Shown here: one piece after another, positions 37,676 through 47,687 of the stretch
Layout of the letters: every line of letters starts with the position of its first letter
Numbering within the stretch: position 1 is the stretch's first letter
Assembly: GCA_030949945.1 (NCBI GenBank)
Contig: JAUZRZ010000026.1
Location: 16,639 to 80,638 of the forward strand
Direction of reading: 5' to 3'
Origin: Sulfurimonas sp.
GTDB taxonomy: Bacteria > Campylobacterota > Campylobacteria > Campylobacterales > Sulfurimonadaceae
DNA length: 64,000 bases
Notes under the pieces: model-generated
What the model saw: only the letters and a program-made list of their open reading frames with translations
What the model was told of the DNA's origin: nothing
Databases searched by the model: none
Program-made: the position numbers and the translations under genes

Positions 37676-38173
37676 CTAAGTAATTATAGTCTCGATTTCT
37701 AACGAATCCATCTCAACTTTTTTTGCTTTTGCAATTCTATCTTCTTTGAGTTTTATAGATAACTCTTCATTGTCTAGTGCTAAAATTTGCATCGCAAGAA
37801 ACGCAGAGTTAATCGCACCTGCCTTACCTATAGCAACTGTAGCAACTGGCATTCCAGCTGGCATTTGCACAGTTGAGAGCAGAGCATCTATACCTGCAAG
37901 TGCAGAAGCGGACATTGGTACACCTATGATAGGTTTGATTGTTTTTGAGCTAAGGACTCCTGCTAGATGAGCTGCCATTCCTGATGCTGCTATAAAAACT
38001 TGAGCACCTTTTTTCTCCGCATCTTCTATATACTTTAAAGTCCTTGTTCGAGAGCGATGAGCAGAAGATACAATCAGCTCATAGTTTACACCAAAAGCTT
38101 CAAATGTATCCGAACATGCTTTCATTATTTGATAATCACTCTTAGAACCTAAAACAATTGACACAAATTTCAT
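37676..38173 (-). CDS. purE: N5-carboxyaminoimidazole ribonucleotide mutase
   Basis: Purine synthesis enzyme. 165 residues with the substrate motif GSKSDYQIMKAC, the catalytic His in SSAHRSRTRT, IAASGMAAHLAGV, IIGVPMSASALAGIDALLS and QMPAGMPVATVAIGKAGAINSAFLA. The His-containing SSAHR marks the class I mutase. PurK is not in this window. Lies 25 bases upstream of the U32 peptidase stop, probably the same transcript. Confidence 0.96.
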   Translation of the reverse strand: MKFVSIVLGSKSDYQIMKACSDTFEAFGVNYELIVSSAHRSRTRTLKYIEDAEKKGAQVFIAASGMAAHLAGVLSSKTIKPIIGVPMSASALAGIDALLSTVQMPAGMPVATVAIGKAGAINSAFLAMQILALDNEELSIKLKEDRIAKAKKVEMDSLEIETIIT

Positions 38174-38198
38174 ATATTTTCCTTATTTTAAATCCTAA

Positions 38199-39492
38199 TT
38201 AATTAGGATTTGTTCCCATGCTTAAGTTAGATGGAACCCTAAAGAATGTAAATGCAGGAAAAGATGTCGGTAGTATAATCTCATTTGTATTACCACTATG
38301 AATTGCTTCATAAAGTTTTCCATTTTTTGCTCTAATCTCTTTAAGTCTCATATAAAATCTTCCATCTTTTTCGTAAGTAGTTCCTATCTCGTTATCAACA
38401 ATAGCTACATCACTTCCAAGTGGAAAAACAACTTCCATCTCATCATTTGGCTGCGTTTTATACTTACATAAGAAGTGTGTACCCTCAGGATTTACAACAC
38501 CGCTTACCTGATGTGTTCCTAGTTGCATTGAAAAATCTAAACTTTGAGTATCATTTCGCTCAAAAGGACGTGATACAAGGTAGGCATCTGTATATCCACG
38601 GTTTTGAAGTGACTGCAATTCGTACTGGTACTTATCTTCGTTAAACTTACCATCATAATAATCATCTATAGACATTCTATATGCTTTTGCAGTAGTCGCA
38701 GCATAGTAGGCAGTTTTTGTCCGCCCCTCTATCTTTACACTATCTACAACATTTGCATCAAGTATCTCTTTCATATGTGAAGCAAGATTTAAATCTTTTG
38801 CATTCATAATATATGTTCCAACACCCTCATCCTCTTCAAGGCGAAAAAGTGTTCCTGTCTCAGGGTTTGCAGCATACATCTCATACTCAAAACGGCAATC
38901 ATTAGCACAAGAACCACGGTTTGGTACACGACCACTTTGAAGTGTAGAGATAAGACAACGTCCACTATATGCAAAACACATACTTCCATGAACAAATACT
39001 TCTAACTCAAGATTTGGAAGTTCTTTTTTTATAGCTATAAGGTCTTTGAGTGAAATCTCCCTAGCGGTAATAATACGAGTAGCACCCATCTCATGATAAA
39101 TCTGAGCATCAAGAACATTCATAACATTTGCTTGCGTTGAAAGATGTAGTGCCATACCAGGAACTAGTTCGTGACATAGTTTTAAAACGCCAGGTGTTGC
39201 AACGATAAAAGCATCAGGATTTAGGGCACCCATAGCAACTATATGTTTTTTTAAGAGTGCTATTTGAGAGTTAAAAGGAAAACCATTTATGGTTACATAA
39301 ACTTTTTTTCCTCTTGCATGTGCATACTCTATTCCCTCAGCAAAGTCTTCCATACTGAACTCTTTACCTGAACGAATACGAAGTGAGAAGTGACTCACTC
39401 CACCATAAACAGCATCAGCACCAAAATCGAAGTGCTATTTTTAATTTTTCTAATGATCCTGCTGGAGAGAGCAGTTCTACTTTTTTACTCAT
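38199..39492 (-). CDS. U32 family peptidase, one frameshift
   Basis: Family of collagenase-like and RNA-modification accessory proteins (TrhP/RlhA-type in E. coli). The PROSITE-type signature EVFVHGSMCFAYSGRCLIS is present with its cysteines, followed by RGSCANDCRFEYE. The true N-terminus is at ATG 39492: MSKKVELLSPAGSLEKLKIAL, then one extra base near 39429 breaks the frame before DFGADAVYGGVSHFSLR. About 431 residues restored. The start overlaps the cheZ stop as TAATG. Function in this organism probably rRNA/tRNA hydroxylation, by family inference only. Confidence 0.85.
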
Positions 39493-40196
39493 TATTTGCC
39501 AAACTGTGCAAGGAGTGCTTCTATATCTTCAGCAGATGCTGTATCATTATGTGTATCACCCACGATATGTTGTGCGGATGAGACACGTTTGGAGTCATCT
39601 ATCTTACCCTCAAAAAGAGTGTTCATATACCCTGCTAAAGCACGCATAACATTTATGACACGCTCAATTTTTTGTCTATGAATATCTTGATACTGCATAA
39701 TATCCATAACATTCATAATTTCATCACCACTATTTTGCATAGTTTGAATGATTGTTTGTGCAGCTACTAAAGCCTCTTCATTTTCCGTTAAACTTGTAGA
39801 AAAAACTGCCACATCTGGAAACTTGGTTTTTAAAGTTTTAAATAGCTCTATATTATGTGTCAATGTATCTATAGTCTTGTTTGCTTCTTCTTCTTTTTCC
39901 ATTAATTCATTGCTGATATTTTCAATAATATCGAAGATTTCGCCTGCTTTTTCTTCACTCTCTTTTGTTACATCATCAAGTTGATGTACCATTTTGTTCT
40001 CATCTGTTGCAGGAAGAGGCCAGCGATGTGCTGTATCATCTGAGTAACCAGCTGGTTCTTCATCTTTTTTAGAAACTGATTCTTCTTGAGAAACTTCAGG
40101 AACAGATTCCTCTTCAGTTTCTTCATCAGATACATCTTCTAATTCATCTAAATCAACATCCCCACCCATTAAAGCATCTAGTTCTTCTTGTGTCAT
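39492..40196 (-). CDS. cheZ: CheZ-like chemotaxis phosphatase
   Basis: Dephosphorylates CheY-P. 234 residues: acidic N-terminal half, then two long helices; the active motif MQYQDIHRQKIERVINVMR (about 165-183) contains the Gln and Asp of CheZ phosphatases. The N-terminus MTQEELDALMGG and the C-terminus SAEDIEALLAQFGK both resemble the FliM/FliN peptide SQxEIDALL, which suggests docking to the switch or to CheY at both ends. Sits with a U32 gene as in Helicobacter, where the CheZ is of this divergent type. Confidence 0.85.
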   Translation of the reverse strand: MTQEELDALMGGDVDLDELEDVSDEETEEESVPEVSQEESVSKKDEEPAGYSDDTAHRWPLPATDENKMVHQLDDVTKESEEKAGEIFDIIENISNELMEKEEEANKTIDTLTHNIELFKTLKTKFPDVAVFSTSLTENEEALVAAQTIIQTMQNSGDEIMNVMDIMQYQDIHRQKIERVINVMRALAGYMNTLFEGKIDDSKRVSSAQHIVGDTHNDTASAEDIEALLAQFGK

Positions 40197-40244
40197 TCTC
40201 TTTATCTCCAGAGGTAAAATTGTACTTATTTATTAAATTAACAC

Positions 40245-40253
40245 TATAATAGC
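40245..40253. promoter_or_regulatory. Overlapping divergent -10 boxes
   Basis: TATAAT (40245-40250) faces the PHP phosphatase gene on the plus strand, 30 bases before its ATG. TATTAT on the minus strand (40248-40253) faces cheZ. The two boxes overlap, so the promoters may exclude each other. Confidence 0.4.
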
Positions 40254-40280
40254 ATAAAATATATAAATACGAGAAGAGAA

Positions 40281-41060
40281 ATGATAGTTGATATGCACAA
40301 CCATACCCCATTATGTAATCATGCCGAGGGGAGTATAGAGGAGTATGTTTTAGCTGCGATTAAGGCTAAAACTGCATTTTTTGGCTTCTCAGACCATGCT
40401 CCTATGGATTTTGACCCTAAGTATAGAATGAAATTCCAAGAGATGAAAAAATATGAAAAAGATGTCTTAGCTGCACAGAAAAAATATGCCAATGAGATAC
40501 AAATTCTTCTTGCTTATGAGGTTGATTATCTCCCAGGTCATATGGATGAGAGGGTTTTAAACGCAGATGTTGATTACCTTATTGGTTCTATACATTTTTT
40601 AGAGGGTTGGGGTTTTGATAATCCAGAGTTTATAGGAAAATGGGAAGAACAAAATATAGATGAAATATGGCAAAAATATTTTGACACTATAAAAGAGATG
40701 GCGGAGTCTAAACTCTTTGACATAGTTGGGCATCTTGACCTTATCAAAGTTTTTAAGTTTATGCCAAAATCAGACATAGTAAAGATGGCGACACCAGCAC
40801 TTCTTGCGATAAAAGAAGCAGGTATGGTTTTAGAGTTAAATGTTGCAGGTTACAGAAAAAAAGTACAAGAGCCTTACCCTTCTAAAGAGCTACTCCAAAA
40901 AGCTTATGACTTAGATATACCCATAACTTTTTCTTCAGATGCACACAAACCAGAACAAGTAGCTATGTACAATGATGAAATAGTAGCACTTGCAAGAGAT
41001 GTGGGTTACACACAATGTTCTTACTTTATTAAACGCAAAAAGTACTTTATATCTTTTTAA
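40281..41060 (+). CDS. PHP-domain histidinol-phosphatase
   Basis: 259 residues with a metal-binding PHP fold: MIVDMHNHTPLCNHAEG (His-x-His), FGFSDHAPM, LAYEVDYLPG, FDIVGHLDLIK and TFSSDAHKPEQV. This set matches HisK/HisJ-type histidinol-phosphate phosphatases that finish the histidine pathway. Other PHP phosphoesterases cannot be excluded. Single gene with its own promoter. Confidence 0.8.
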   Translation: MIVDMHNHTPLCNHAEGSIEEYVLAAIKAKTAFFGFSDHAPMDFDPKYRMKFQEMKKYEKDVLAAQKKYANEIQILLAYEVDYLPGHMDERVLNADVDYLIGSIHFLEGWGFDNPEFIGKWEEQNIDEIWQKYFDTIKEMAESKLFDIVGHLDLIKVFKFMPKSDIVKMATPALLAIKEAGMVLELNVAGYRKKVQEPYPSKELLQKAYDLDIPITFSSDAHKPEQVAMYNDEIVALARDVGYTQCSYFIKRKKYFISF

Positions 41061-41107
41061 AAAACTAAAATTTATTTAAAGTAAAGATATAATTTACTAA
41101 TACATTG

Positions 41108-41113
41108 TATAAT
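41108..41113 (+). promoter_or_regulatory. -10 box of the trxA operon
   Basis: TTGTATAAT, 33 bases upstream of the trxA ATG, with AAAAGGA about nine bases before the start. A second TATAAT-like run lies at 41088-41093. Confidence 0.55.
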
Positions 41114-41145
41114 GCTACAAAATATTAAAATAAAAGGATTTACAA

Positions 41146-41466
41146 ATGGGTAAATATATAGAATTAACTGGTGCAGATTTCGAAGCAACACTTTCAGAAG
41201 GTGTATCTTTAGTTGACTTTTGGGCTCCATGGTGTGGACCTTGTCGTATGATTGCTCCTGTTATTGAAGAGTTAGCAGAAGATTTTGATGGTAAGGCTAA
41301 AATCTGTAAAGTTAACACAGATGAAGAGCAAGAAATTGCTGTAAAATTTGGTATTCGTTCTATTCCAACTATCATGTTCTTTAAAGATGGTGAGATGGTT
41401 GATCAAGTTGTTGGTGCACAAAGCAAACAAGCTTTAGCTGACAAAATCAACGCTCTTTTAGGATAA
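41146..41466 (+). CDS. trxA: Thioredoxin
   Basis: 106 residues with the redox centre WAPWCGPCRMIAP (Cys31/Cys34 region), the cis-Pro motif IRSIPTIMFF and the C-terminal GAQSKQALADKINALL. Cytosolic disulfide reductant, here in one operon with its reductase. Confidence 0.97.
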   Translation: MGKYIELTGADFEATLSEGVSLVDFWAPWCGPCRMIAPVIEELAEDFDGKAKICKVNTDEEQEIAVKFGIRSIPTIMFFKDGEMVDQVVGAQSKQALADKINALLG

Positions 41467-41483
41467 TCTTTAAGGATTAAACT

Positions 41484-41972
41484 TTGGCTAAAAGAAAAGG
41501 AAAATCACTTTTTTCTCTCTCTACACTTTTAGCCTCTTTCTTCGGAGCAGCTATGGTAGCTGCCTCTTTTGCTTACTTCAACTATAAATTTTCAGAGTAT
41601 AAGTTTATCGACTTTAAAGAGTGGACTTTTTATGAAAAAAATGACCTTTTTATACCAAAAGAGGAGAAGTACATTGTAGTTTTTTACTCTTCTCGCCAAA
41701 AAGAGACTATGCAACTTTTAGCTGACATAAACTTAACACTTCCCGTTCTTGCCATTGATTATTACAACAGAGTAAGAACAAACAGTAAAAATACTACTTT
41801 TTTAAGAAGTGGAACAAAAAATTCTCTATCATTTATACAACGTTTTAACATCTACGAATCACCCTCTATCTTCTTTATAAAACGAGTAAAAGAGACTCTT
41901 TATAAACAAGATAGTATGATACGTAAGCTAGATAATTTAAAAGAACTATCTCAAAAGATAAACTCTCTCTAA
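41484..41972 (+). CDS. Membrane-anchored thioredoxin-fold protein without CxxC
   Basis: 162 residues, start TTG at 41484 (AAGGA seven bases upstream). One N-terminal helix (SLSTLLASFFGAAMVAASFAYF) anchors an extracytoplasmic domain. The pattern YIVVFYSSRQKETMQLL followed later by NIYESPSIFFIKR mimics the thioredoxin strand-active-site-helix and cis-Pro strand, but no cysteines are present. It lies between trxA and trxB with 17 and 10-base gaps. A chaperone or partner-binding role is inferred; no enzyme function can be supported. Confidence 0.65.
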   Translation: MAKRKGKSLFSLSTLLASFFGAAMVAASFAYFNYKFSEYKFIDFKEWTFYEKNDLFIPKEEKYIVVFYSSRQKETMQLLADINLTLPVLAIDYYNRVRTNSKNTTFLRSGTKNSLSFIQRFNIYESPSIFFIKRVKETLYKQDSMIRKLDNLKELSQKINSL

Positions 41973-41982
41973 AAGGAATAAA

Positions 41983-42927
41983 ATGGCAATTCTTGATTGT
42001 GCTATCGTTGGTGGTGGACCTGCTGGGCTAACTGCTGGACTCTATACAACACGCGGTGGATTAGAAAATGTAGTTATGTTTGAAAAAGGTATGCCTGGTG
42101 GGCAGATTACAAACTCATCAGAGATAGAAAATTACCCTGGAGTTACTGGTGAGATTACAGGAATGGACCTTATGATGCCTTGGCCTGCTCAGTGTCAAAA
42201 GTTTGGACTTGTGCATGAGATGGTAAAAGTAACATGTGTAAGTAAAAGTGGTGATATTTTTACTATTCACAAAGAGGATGGAACTACTACAGATGCACAT
42301 AGTGTTATCATAGGTACAGGCTCCTCTCCTCGTCGTGTTGGTTTTAAGGGTGAAGATGAACTTTTTGGTAAGGGTGTGAGTACTTGTGCAACATGTGATG
42401 GGTTTTTTTATAAAGGTAAAGAAGTTGTTGTAATCGGTGGTGGAGATACTGCTCTTGAAGAAGCACTTTATTTAGCAAAAATCTGCTCAAAAGTCTACAT
42501 TGTTCATCGACGTGATGCTTTTCGCTCTGCCCCAAATACAATAAAACGTGTTCATAATACTGAAAATATCGAACTTGTACTTGACTCTACACCAGATGAA
42601 GTATATGGCGATGATATGGGAGTAACGGGGATAAGAGTTATCAATAAAGATGGTCAAAGTCGTGATATTGAAGTTCCTGGTGTTTTTACCTTTGTTGGAA
42701 ATGATGTCAACAATGAAACACTTATACAAAAAGATGGCAATTTTTTATGTGAGATGAATGAGCTAGGACAGGTAAAAGTTAACCTAAAAATGCAAACTTC
42801 ACTCCCTGGTCTTTTTGCAACAGGTGATATGCGTCAAGATGCACCAAAACAAGTAGTCTCAGCAGCAGGTGATGGTGCAGTAGCAGCACTTAGTGCTATA
42901 TCTTATGTGGATGAGTTATTAAACTAA
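41983..42927 (+). CDS. trxB: Thioredoxin reductase
   Basis: FAD/NADPH flavoprotein of 314 residues reducing thioredoxin. FAD site CAIVGGGPAGLTAG, redox pair CATCDGFFYKG, NADPH site VVVIGGGDTALEEA and the C-terminal ATGDMRQDAPKQVVSAAGDG. Intact and of normal length. Confidence 0.96.
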   Translation: MAILDCAIVGGGPAGLTAGLYTTRGGLENVVMFEKGMPGGQITNSSEIENYPGVTGEITGMDLMMPWPAQCQKFGLVHEMVKVTCVSKSGDIFTIHKEDGTTTDAHSVIIGTGSSPRRVGFKGEDELFGKGVSTCATCDGFFYKGKEVVVIGGGDTALEEALYLAKICSKVYIVHRRDAFRSAPNTIKRVHNTENIELVLDSTPDEVYGDDMGVTGIRVINKDGQSRDIEVPGVFTFVGNDVNNETLIQKDGNFLCEMNELGQVKVNLKMQTSLPGLFATGDMRQDAPKQVVSAAGDGAVAALSAISYVDELLN

Positions 42928-42976
42928 AAGAGTTATTTAATATGTTATCATTTGAAAAAAGTAATAAAGGTCTATT

Positions 42977-43744
42977 ATGATAAAAGTTGGAATATTTGGA
43001 GCAAATGGTCGTGTTGGGAAACTATTAATTGAAAATCTTTTAGATACTCCTGATATGAGTTTAAGTAGTGTTTATGTAAGAAATAGTTTAAATTTTTCAG
43101 TGGATCCATCTGTTTTAATAAGTACGGATATAAAAATATTTTTAAATGCTTGTGATATTGTTATTGATTTCTCACTTCCTGAGGCTTGTGAGGCACTTCT
43201 TGAAGCTGTAATGATTACACCAAAACCATTAGTTATAGGAACAACTGGATTAAATACCCATCAACTTAACCTTCTCAAAGAAGCAAGTCTCAATATGCCA
43301 ATACTTTATGCAACAAATATGAGTCTTGGAGTTGCACTTTTAAATAAGCTCGTACAACAAGCATCAACTGCTCTAAAAGGTTTTGATATTGAAATAGTAG
43401 AACATCATCATAAACATAAAAAAGATGCCCCTAGTGGTACTGCTTTGACTCTTGGTGAGCATGCAGCCAGAGGTCGTGGTCTTGAACTTGATAAAGTAAG
43501 AGTAAGTGGTCGAGATGGGAACATTGGTGAAAGAAGTGAAGATGAGATTGCGGTCATGGCTATTCGCGGTGGAGACATCGTTGGGCGCCATACTGTAGGT
43601 TTTTATAATGATGGTGAGTTTTTAGAACTAAACCATACAGCAACATCTAGAAGTACTTTTTCCAAAGGTGCAATTCGTGCAGGCAACTGGTTAGCATCAC
43701 AAGAGGCTGGACTCTACTCTATAAGTGACTGCTTAAGTCTGTAA
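42977..43744 (+). CDS. dapB: 4-hydroxy-tetrahydrodipicolinate reductase
   Basis: Lysine/diaminopimelate synthesis. 255 residues with NAD(P) motif VGIFGANGRVGKLL, VIGTTGLNTHQL, the active-site EHHHKHKKDAPSGTALTLGE (His-His and Lys) and the C-terminal FSKGAIRAGNWL. Intact. Convergent with the TPR gene 36 bases away. Confidence 0.96.
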   Translation: MIKVGIFGANGRVGKLLIENLLDTPDMSLSSVYVRNSLNFSVDPSVLISTDIKIFLNACDIVIDFSLPEACEALLEAVMITPKPLVIGTTGLNTHQLNLLKEASLNMPILYATNMSLGVALLNKLVQQASTALKGFDIEIVEHHHKHKKDAPSGTALTLGEHAARGRGLELDKVRVSGRDGNIGERSEDEIAVMAIRGGDIVGRHTVGFYNDGEFLELNHTATSRSTFSKGAIRAGNWLASQEAGLYSISDCLSL

Positions 43745-43780
43745 CTATGCAGACTATAAAGCAAATCTAAGCCTGTAAAG

Positions 43781-46133
43781 TTATCTTTTAGCAGTTGTTG
43801 CTAACTTAGCCCATGCACTGCTAGGATCTGCTTCTATAGCCTTAGTAAATGCGGTCTCTGCTTCTTCATCTCTCCCAAAGTTTATTTAAAAGTGTCCCCT
43901 TTAAGTACTGCTGACGGGACCTATCATTTTTACTTAAATCAACACTATCTAAAGATTCTATAACAGACAAAGCTTTATTGTAATTTTCTCTATTGACATA
44001 TGCTTCATAAAGTGTAAATTCAACATATGGACTCTGAGCACTTGAGTGAGAACTTTTCTGAATGCTCATTACTTTCTCACCGTATTTAATAACTATATTG
44101 TCATCTTTTCGAGCAGTTCCTATACTCATAACAGATACATACCGTTCAATATCCTTATAGTCTAAACCAAATAACTCCTCTATCTTTATCATAATCTTTA
44201 TCATTTCATCTTTCTTTTCTAAGCGATTATAAGTATCAAAAAGGTATCTATATATTTCATTATAGGGTGAATTTTTATCATCTTCTATAAGTGCTATAAG
44301 GTCTTTACTAGCATCAATAACATTAGTGTAATTACCAGTTGAAAAATCAACTTTTACATATCTAAAAAGCCATTTTTTTCTATGTTCTAAGTTTTCACTT
44401 TTAAAATTTTTCAGTGCTATACTCTTGGCTAAAGTATAATCTCCCCCATACATTGCACACTCGTATAAGCCATCATCCCACTCATTTGAGAGTGTCACAT
44501 TATACTCATTTGACATACTTAGTACTCTGTTGCACTCTTTGTTTTTTAGAGAACTTTTCATGACACCTATAACAGCCTTATGAACTATACTTTGTATATC
44601 TATATACTTCTCATCATCAAGGTTTAATATCTCATCTTTCATCTCTAAAACATCAGAGTACTTCTGCTCTTGTAGTAAAAGTTTTGCTTTTTCATATAGT
44701 GCACGATTACCTATTGTATCATTAGCATAAGTTGTGATGAGTTTATCATACTCCGCTAATCTATCTGTTGCATTTGAGTCTGCAACTTCAAAAAAGAGTT
44801 CATCTTTAGCAATTTCAACTTGATTTATATACTCTCCATCGGGAAACTCTTTGATATATTTATTTAACACTATTAATGCTTTTTTCTTATCTTGAGTTTT
44901 TGCTAGCCAGAGTGCTTTTTTACTTAGAAGTACTTCATACTCATCAAATGTATAATCAATTGCATCCAGAAGTGCACCTGCCATTTTTGCTGCAGTTTTA
45001 TAATGCTCTTCATCTGCAAAATTATTCATCATTATTTTAGACTCACGTTCTTTTTCATGTAAATAATCAGGTTTTGCATCTATTATCTTATCTATATACT
45101 TTGCAGATTCCTTTAAAGAACTCTCCTGTTTGAGTTTAGCAATTCTAAACGCAGCTGTTGCTGCCACCTCTAAATCTTTAGTACGATAGAGTGCTTTTTT
45201 ATAAAACTTTAGAGCTGGAGTAATTCCTCCACTTGCTACTAACATATCTGCCTTATAGATATATCCCCACTCTGTAAAAACTGTATTTGCATGTTCACTA
45301 AAGAGTCTATCAAAAAAGTAATCAGCATCTGTACTCATACCAATTTGAGCATAAGCATCTGCTGTATATGCCAAAATTTCAGGAATATTTTCATTAGATG
45401 AATACTCATGCAAATACACTTTTGCACTGCTAATAACATTATCATAATCTTTTAACTTATGAAAAAGCTTTATCTTATAGTAAATAAGTTCCGCCTTAAA
45501 AAGAGTGTTTGGGTACTCTTGTAAAATATCATCAACTACATTCATACATAGTTCATACTTTTTCTCTTTGAAGTAGCGTTTAACTTTAAGGTAGTCTTTT
45601 ACATCCCCTACTTTTTGGATATGCACAGGATTCCCTTTTATATCAAGGCTTCCAACATATGGTAATTTATCTCTGTCCATAAAAAATGGCAAATTGAGGC
45701 TTATCTCTGGTCGTGGACTGTTTTTAATAAGTGGTAACTTCTCTTTATAACCTATAATACTCCATCTATCACTCATACTAACATCAGCACTATATACACT
45801 ATCTTCACGACTAAGATCAAAAACATCAGCAATGAGTTTAATCTTATAGATTGGTTTTATACTTATAAAAAAAGTCTCTTTGTTTATAAAAGTATGCACT
45901 CTAGAAAATTCATTTTGTAATGTTTTGACATTAGTTGATGGTTTTTTTGAAAATGCACAGACTACTTCTGTAGTTAGCATAAAATCATCTTTTATTTTTT
46001 GGCATATAAACCTATTTTTATCAGAAATTTTGAGGATAGAATAAGAGGAAAACTCATCTTTTGCACTATCCATAGAAATTTCAAGTGCAAAAGAGGGAAT
46101 ACATAAAAGAGCTAAGAGTATAGTTTTAAACAA
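43781..46133 (-). CDS. Periplasmic TPR-repeat protein, one frameshift
   Basis: Signal peptide (MFKTILLALLCIPSFAL), then a beta-rich N-terminal domain and many TPR-like helix pairs (for example YKIKLFHKLKDYDNVISSAK and KAKLLLQEQKYSDVLEMKDEI). Start TTG at 46133 with AAGGAG eight bases upstream. The first stop (43866) comes from a frameshift in the A/T run near 43877: removing one base extends the protein by about 28 residues (GRDEEAETAFTKAIEADPSS, a further TPR) to TAA at 43781. About 783 residues. Lies 35 bases downstream of nuoN; a link to complex I or envelope assembly is only positional. Confidence 0.7.
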
Positions 46134-46168
46134 ATGCTCTACTCCTTAACTTTAGAGAGTTATAAAAT

Positions 46169-47687
46169 TTAATAACCACTGTTATATACAAATGCAGTAA
46201 CAAATTCAAGTAATGAATCTAATGCTACAAAAGCAAATACAGTTCCTATAATAGCAAAACCAATAATAGTTTTAAGTGCTGTTGTAGCATTTGCCACATA
46301 GAGTTGACCATTGTTATCTACATTAGAAGTTATAGGATCTTTCATAAACATATATACTATGAGTTTAATATAATAATAACCCGCAATTGCAGAGTTGAGT
46401 GCCATAATTAGAGCAAGCAGAGTGTAACCACTTGTAACTGCTGAACTAATCATATAAATCTTACCCCAAAATAGAGCAAAAGGAGGCAGACCTGCAAGAC
46501 TTAACATAAACAGACCCATAACAATAGCTGCCATTGGGGATGTTTGTATCATACCTGAGAACTTCTCAAAACTATGGTCAGTTTTTTGATACCCTGGAAG
46601 CTCTTTTTGACGAGAAATCCAAAGCATAGAAAATGAACCAAGATTTGTAAAACTAAACAGAATCCAGTAAAGAAAAAGTGCTGAATTAGACTGCGTAGTA
46701 CCGATAAGAATAGCAGCCATAACAAAACCTGCATGAGATATAGAAGAGTAAGCAAGCATACGTTTTACATCGCTTTGAACAAGTGCCCAAATATTTGCTG
46801 CAGTCATTGTAACTACTACAAATATATAAAGTACTACTTCTAACCAAACAATATTTGCATGAATTAAGAACTCAAAAAGTCTCATTGCTACAACAAACGC
46901 AGCTATTTTTGGAACAATTGACATATATCCAGCCATTGCAGCTGAACTACCCTCATAAACATCAGGTGTCCAAGTATGAAATGGAACAATTGAGAGCTTA
47001 AAGCCAAAAGAAGCTAACATCATAACTACTGCCACAAGTACAAAACCTATGTCCGCATAATTATTTGCTTGAAGGACAGCGGCTATTTGGTTTATCTCTA
47101 TTGAACCTGTTAGTGCATAAAACACCATAGAACCAAAAGAGTAAAAACCTGCAGCTAAGGCACCCATAGTAAAGTACTTAATTGCCGCTTCAAATGACTT
47201 GTCACGATTATGCATTGCAATAAGAGTATAAAGTGCTAATGAAGCTGTCTCTAAACCTACAAAGATAAGGATTAAATTATCACTCGCTACCATAAACTGA
47301 AAACCTGCAATCATAAATAAGAAAAGTGCAAAAAATTCAGGGTAAGAGAACTCATGAAAACGTTTATGTGTCAGTGCTAAAGGAATAAATAGCATAGATG
47401 TAACTACTATGATAAACTGAGAAATAATTGCTAAACCATCAATAAGCATAACATCAAATACTCCGAGCATAATACCATTTTTACTAAATGCACCAGCAGA
47501 CTCTAAAAGAGCCCCAAAATCTAGGGCTAAAAAGAGAATAGATAGTACAACATAGAGTGACTTATCAAGACCACCTTTGATAATGTCTATTACTAAAATA
47601 AGTAAAGCACCAATAACTGGAATTAGCATTGGAGCGAGTGTAATTAGATTTGAGAGACTCTAAAGAAACATTTACAGGACTTAACAT
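46169..47687 (-). CDS. nuoN: NADH-quinone oxidoreductase subunit N, one frameshift
   Basis: Proton-pumping antiporter-like subunit of complex I. The true start is ATG 47687 (MLSPVNVSLESL), overlapping the nuoM stop (TAATG). One extra base near 47650 breaks the frame before NLITLAPMLIPVIGALL. About 505 residues restored, with about 14 helices. Conserved features include ATVASDNLILIFVGLETASL-like VASDNLILIFVGLETASLALY, MGALAAGFYSFGS, KLSIVPFHTWTPDVYEGS and RMLAYSSISHAGF with the key Lys and Glu. Confidence 0.93.
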
